Source: Lactarius indigo
Lineage: Eukaryota > Basidiomycota > Agaricomycetes > Russulales > Russulaceae
Length of the DNA stretch: 64,000 bases
Assembly (NCBI GenBank): GCA_025766275.1
Contig: JAFKAC010000154.1
Location: forward strand, 45,600 to 109,599
Direction of reading: 5' to 3'
Both the position numbers and the translations under genes were made by a program. Shown here piece by piece: positions 60,000 through 64,000 of this stretch. How positions within the stretch are numbered: the stretch's first letter is position 1; each line of letters begins with the position of its first letter. The notes under the pieces are model-generated. The model had not been told where the DNA came from. It did not search any database and saw only the letters and a program-made list of their open reading frames with translations.

Positions 60000-60780
60000 T
60001 GTCTTCTCTTCGGCGTTCAGATCTTCAGACTCTACAGATTCTACTTGCACTGTCCTGACCTTCATTCTCGAAGAATACCGGGTCTTGTATGACAACAAGG
60101 GGCTCCTGACTGAAGACCTTTCTGATGACACTGCGGGACATCATTGACCCGAACCGCTCAAGGCTGCGCGCAGCTGACCTGCGATATTACCTCGACGAAG
60201 TCTTATTTACCATGCTAGAGTACGCGCCACATCCCTTAGGACGGCGATACGTTACAGTTTGTCTCCATGTTGTACATCAAAAGGGTGAAGACGTGCTAGT
60301 CAATGCTGCGAGAGCGTGGCTTGACTGGACGAAATCGACTTGAGGACACTAGGATCGACTGTCAACTCTCCCATGAATGCCATCTACATGACGGTAGACG
60401 ATTGTGGCGCCTTCAAGCGTTTCGACTTTTATCTAGACAAGGAGGTGGTCAGTCGCTTTCGCGGTGACTTTTTCTGTTGGGCTTGGGACTCATACTACTT
60501 AGTACCCGGATAATCCCAACAAGTACAAAGCATTTCTTTTGAGCGACGGATCGAATGAAGCGGACGTCGGGTTTCGAACTGGAAGAATCGTCTGCTGAGC
60601 CCCAAATCCGGATTACCTCAAAGTACACACTGCCTTTGCTAAAGTTCTGAATCCTTGCGGGGTCGTTGATTACTTAGGGTCCATCAAAGGTGATGCCAAA
60701 AAGGATGTGGCAATACATCTGAACGGTGGAACGGAATTCGCGTCGTACCTTCTTTCCAAACTAGCAATCACACTATATTA
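60000..60780 (+). pseudogene. Decayed gene remnant
   Basis: Three protein-like stretches lie in different phases: LRDIIDPNRSRLRAADLRYY ... MLEYAPHPLGRRYVTVCLHV (60125-60343), KYKAFLLSDGSNEADVGFRT (about 60520-60580) and PNPDYLKVHTAFAKVLNPCG to KDVAIHLNGG (about 60600-60780). They are separated by stops and frame changes that no credible intron removes. The first block recalls the region before the HNH domain of an Agaricomycete-expanded HNH-endonuclease-like family, but that is from memory and weak. Confidence 0.4.
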
Positions 60781-61416
60781 GTGTATTAGTATCAGCACGA
60801 ATAATAACTCTTTTCCTGTCAACGATCTTGGGGGTCAAAAGAAAAGAGGAGTCGTTGCTGGTCATGAAGCCATCCCGGGCCCTCGTGCTGCCTTTGCTCA
60901 TGGCACCAACAACTCATATGACTCATACTAGGCCCACTCGCCCTCGCAGAGCCACAGACTCTCGCGTTCACGACGGAACTAGCATGAAAAGCAGGTGCAC
61001 ACATAATCGAGGGCTCGTGGGACGATCCAACGTACGGCCGCGGGAGCGTCGGCGAGAAGAACGTGATCTCAGTCGCGGGGCTTCGTCGCGCGATCTGGCG
61101 CGTACACCCATTTCCGATGGTAAAGTGCCCATCCCCAAGATCCGACGAGAACAGAACGCGGCTGCTCCCATTCACGGCTTGGTAACGACACCTTGCTCCA
61201 GTATACAGCACGCTCATCTCCCAACTGGTGCCATTGGGCCAGATAGTCCGATTGTGCTATACGATACAAGTACTCTGGCAAGTGATGCGCTGCGAGGCTG
61301 GGCGGCCCAAATGTGGCATAGATGTCCGGCGTCCTGCTGCACACTGCAAGCCTCATACGACACATGGGAGAGATCAGCAAAGATGCATTCCTATTCGTGA
61401 GAATGACTTCCGCAGA

Positions 61417-62652
61417 CTATACGCGGACCAATACACCCATGAATAAGATCTGTACGACAGCAACGAGAAATAGGAATGTGATACGCCGGGATCGTTGTGC
61501 ATGAGAGACAGTGCCAACGGCTCCTGGGGTTGCGCCGGCGTCGGGTAAAACGACAGAGCGCAACGAACGGAGCTGCGAAAGGGGGTTAAGAGAGTATAAG
61601 CTCGAGCGGATCTGGTACGTACAAGAAAGAATGCGTTCGCTAGGAACGTGTAGATAAACGCGACAGAGTATAGTGTGCGTGATAACCCAACAAGTCCGAT
61701 CAGGAGTGTTGCGATCACTCTGAAAATACTGAGTTCGAGCACAAAGTCGTTAAGATGAACTACGCACCCAACGAATTTGTAGCCACCATACGCAAGGAGA
61801 TCGACGATGGGCTTGAGCCTTGTACTCCAAGAAGGTAGCAGCCACCCTTTACGAATAGGAAGTCAAGTAGGAGGACGACGATTGCCTTCGTCGCGACGAG
61901 GCCAAATATTTCTGGGTGAAAGCGGGATTGCAAACCTGACTGTAGGGCAGCTAGGAGTATATAGGTCACAAACGCCATGGCTAGGGAGTGACGCAAGCAG
62001 ATGTGAGTAAGCTGGAGAGTTAACGGAAGGGAGAAGGGTACCGGGTATATAAAGGTCTGGTGCATTAAGATCGTCTCTCGGGGTTGAAATTCGCTGATTC
62101 CTGTTTCGGAACGACGCAATTTGCGCGTCCATGGTTTATGCCGCCATGGAAACACAACGAGGCGTAATTTGCGGATGACGTATGAATTTGAGACATTGAA
62201 ATGATGTTTCAGATGAGTGACGGGTATAAGCCCGCCAAGCTGAAAAGAAATAAAATAAAATGAGGTCGTTAAACCTGGGCAGAGAAAAAGGAACGCACGT
62301 TGCGCTGAACATAGCTCTGTCCGGCGGCAACCGCATTTTGACCAAGTTGCATGCCAAATTGAGCGGTTGCGCCGTCTATTCCCCAAGCAGAGAAGTCAGG
62401 TACAGCGTTGGGGTGAACCGCTTGGTTCTGTATAGGCGCGAGATGTGGAGGTTGGTGGGGGAATTGAGGGTAGGCAGTGGCGTGAGGAAAGTGTTGAGAA
62501 GGCTGGGGAGCGGGCGGAGAAGAGGCATAACGTTGGTAACCTTGGGGTGAGGCGGGTGTTGATGGGGGTTCGGGTATAAAAGCGGGGTGAGTTGGAACTG
62601 GGTGTTGGAGCGGGGGCGGCGAACGTGAGCTGTAATAGTTGTTGGTGGCCAT
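61417..62652 (-). CDS. YIF1: YIF1, ER-Golgi transport membrane protein, with frame breaks
   Basis: Yif1 forms a complex with Yip1 on COPII vesicles and binds Ypt GTPases. ATG 62652 begins MATNNYYSSRSPPPLQHPVP, a long Pro/Gln-rich cytosolic head. Then come GMQLGQNAVAAGQSYVQRNV, HFNVSNSYVIRKLRLVVFPW, YIPAMAFVTYILLAALQSGL, FHPEIFGLVATKAIVVLLLD and FLFVKGGCYLLGVQG. The protein continues DLLAYGGYKFVG, LRSLRSVVLPDAGATPG and the last helix RRITFLFLVAVVQILFMGVL, with the stop at 61417. All conserved parts are present. However, the frame changes without an intron at GGGG 62080-62083 (EFQP to RDDLNAPDLYIP) and again near 61828 (VQGS to PIVDLLAYGG). Each fits one missing base. The gene is otherwise well preserved. 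It is divergent from the C9-methyltransferase by 125 bp. Confidence 0.82.
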
Positions 62653-62777
62653 TGGGCTGCGTATATGCGCGTGAACTGCGGGCAGAGTGACCAACACTCG
62701 ATACAAATACTCACAAATTGAAAAAAAACTAAAAAGGGAAAGTCGCGCGAATTGTCGCGTCTCAACCCGAACCAACC

Positions 62778-64000
62778 ATGTCGGGCTCACCACGTCTCAC
62801 GAATGTTCCCAACTTCAAAAACCCCCCTGTAATAGGTCTCGCAGAGGGAAACGGTTCCTTCTCGAACTATGTCCTCGCTACCCTCGTCATCGGTCTGCCC
62901 TGGTTACTCAAACGCCTGCTTCCTGTCATTAACCAAGGCGGGTTCAAAACATACCTCTTCCTCGCTGCCATCTCGGTGTGCCCATCACTGTTGCATATTG
63001 GACTCTTATGAGTGCGTTTGGGCCCCGCAAAAATGAAAAGGTCGTATTACGGGCAAAGACATCGAGGAGTACATCACGATCAATGATCCTGAACTCAAGG
63101 CTCGTTATCACCACAAGAAAAAATACCTATGCAGACTTTTCACGACGCTTACTTTGAAGGCAAAATCGATTTTAATGGTTCGGCTTCTATCCTGCCTTTT
63201 GTACCTCATCTAACGTGACGTGTCGTGCCATAGGGGATGTCCTTGAAACGTTGGAGGCCCGTCACGACTGGTCAAGATGGTTTTCAACCAGAATTATTCA
63301 AATTCGTCTTTACTCAAATGATTCCGGAAATCATTGTCCACTCTCAGAGCCAGGACGAGGAACAAGTCCGTGATCACTACGATCGTAAGCTTCTTCATTT
63401 ACCTCCCCTGGCCACCACGCTTATTGGTGTGTTCACAGGTGGCGACGACTTTTACGAGTGGTTGGTACCGCTTCTTGATACCTCTACTGTTTCTCTGAGC
63501 TACACTCTTGGTCAGGTTCTTAGGTCCACGCATGATTTACACGTCTGGCATTATGACTTCTCTTACCGAACCGCAAACTTTGGAGCAGCTCAGGACAATA
63601 AGCTCACTATCGTTTGCGAGAAGCTTGACCTCCAACCCACTGACCATCTTCTCGACATCGGATGCGGCTGGGGCACCCTCGCAGCATTCGCACACAAAAA
63701 CTATGGTTGTGAGGTGACTGGTATCACGCTTGGAAAAAATCAGACAAAGTTCGGAAACGAGCGCATTTTGTCTAACGGTGGTGACTCGGAACGGGCGCGA
63801 ATCCTTTGTCTTGACTATCGTGACATCCCTGGAGGTCCTGGCCATTACACTAAGATTGTCAGTCTAGAAATGGCTGAGGTTTGTTATCACTTGTGCTGCC
63901 TTAATTATTAGCTTACACTCTTGTAGCATTGGTGTTCGTCGCTATGCTACCTTCCTCAGCCAGGTGTACGATCTGCTCGACGATGATGGTGTCTTTGTCT
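62778..64000 (+). pseudogene. Sphingolipid C9-methyltransferase, partial, with several frame breaks
   Basis: The enzyme adds the C9 methyl group of fungal glucosylceramides, using S-adenosylmethionine. ATG 62778 begins MSGSPRLTNVPNFKNPPVIG, with two membrane segments. Later blocks match the family closely: GDVLETLEARHDWSRW, SQSQDEEQVRDHYDR, GDDFYEW joined to FLGPRMIYTSGIM, LLDIGCGWGTLAAFAHKNYG (SAM site) and VTGITLGKNQTKFGN. These blocks lie in changing phases with no intron between them. Breaks fall near 62970, 63050, 63125 (A6 run), 63281-63284 (T4), 63588 and 63928. All fit small deletions. Introns at other sites splice normally. Either this is a recent pseudogene or the base sequence has indel errors here. 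The gene runs past the end of the window. Confidence 0.7.

Overview
This window is a stretch of nuclear chromosome from a filamentous fungus, most likely a basidiomycete of the Agaricomycetes. The evidence is the gene content (Spg1/Tem1 GTPase, centrosomin-type spindle pole protein, sphingolipid C9-methyltransferase, ZtGT2-like glycosyltransferase, BTB and P450 proteins of fungal type) and the gene architecture: nearly every gene is cut by many introns of about 45-70 nt with GT(G/A)NGT donors and CAG/TAG acceptors. Genes are packed on both strands with short divergent and convergent spacers. The genus cannot be fixed by reading alone.

Layout, left to right. 1-17.6 kb: a 5'-truncated GT2 glycosyltransferase, a ferric reductase, eIF3 subunit L (minus) back to back with a small serine-palmitoyltransferase subunit, a mitochondrial dicarboxylate carrier, ribosomal protein uL14 (minus) back to back with the Spg1/Tem1 GTPase, and an RBM18-like RNA-binding protein. 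17.8-24 kb: an intron-containing tRNA-Asp, a 5-oxoprolinase gene reduced to its HyuA half, then a nest of repeats holding a near-perfect 1.37-kb inverted repeat, a diverged sister copy with a nested TA-flanked MITE, and a tRNA-like pseudogene. 24-30 kb: BRF1 (minus), a four-helix membrane protein (minus), a site-2 protease and ribosomal protein eL38 (minus). 30.7-38.1 kb: a class II myosin heavy chain. 38.9-47 kb: a BTB protein (minus), the P5A ATPase Spf1 and a cytochrome P450. 47.9-58.9 kb: a long CM1-domain coiled-coil protein (minus) 90 bp from the SNARE YKT6, the PI4-kinase scaffold YPP1/TTC7, a ubiquitin E2 with an unusual tail (minus), and a GTPBP1/2-N-terminal-like protein. 58.9-64 kb: low-complexity DNA, a decayed gene, and YIF1 (minus) back to back with a sphingolipid C9-methyltransferase that runs off the end. 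Both of these last genes carry several small reading-frame breaks.

The genes are mostly housekeeping: membrane traffic (YKT6, YIF1, YPP1), ER homeostasis (SPF1, site-2 protease), sphingolipid synthesis (ssSPT, C9-methyltransferase), cytokinesis and microtubule organisation (myosin II, Spg1, CM1 protein), translation and Pol III transcription (eIF3L, uL14, eL38, BRF1). I see no biosynthetic cluster, CRISPR array or phage. The observations most worth following are the E2 with repeated SUMO-interacting-like motifs, the repeat nest beside the half-deleted oxoprolinase, the palindromic GATA-type element found three times, and the cluster of frame breaks at the right end.
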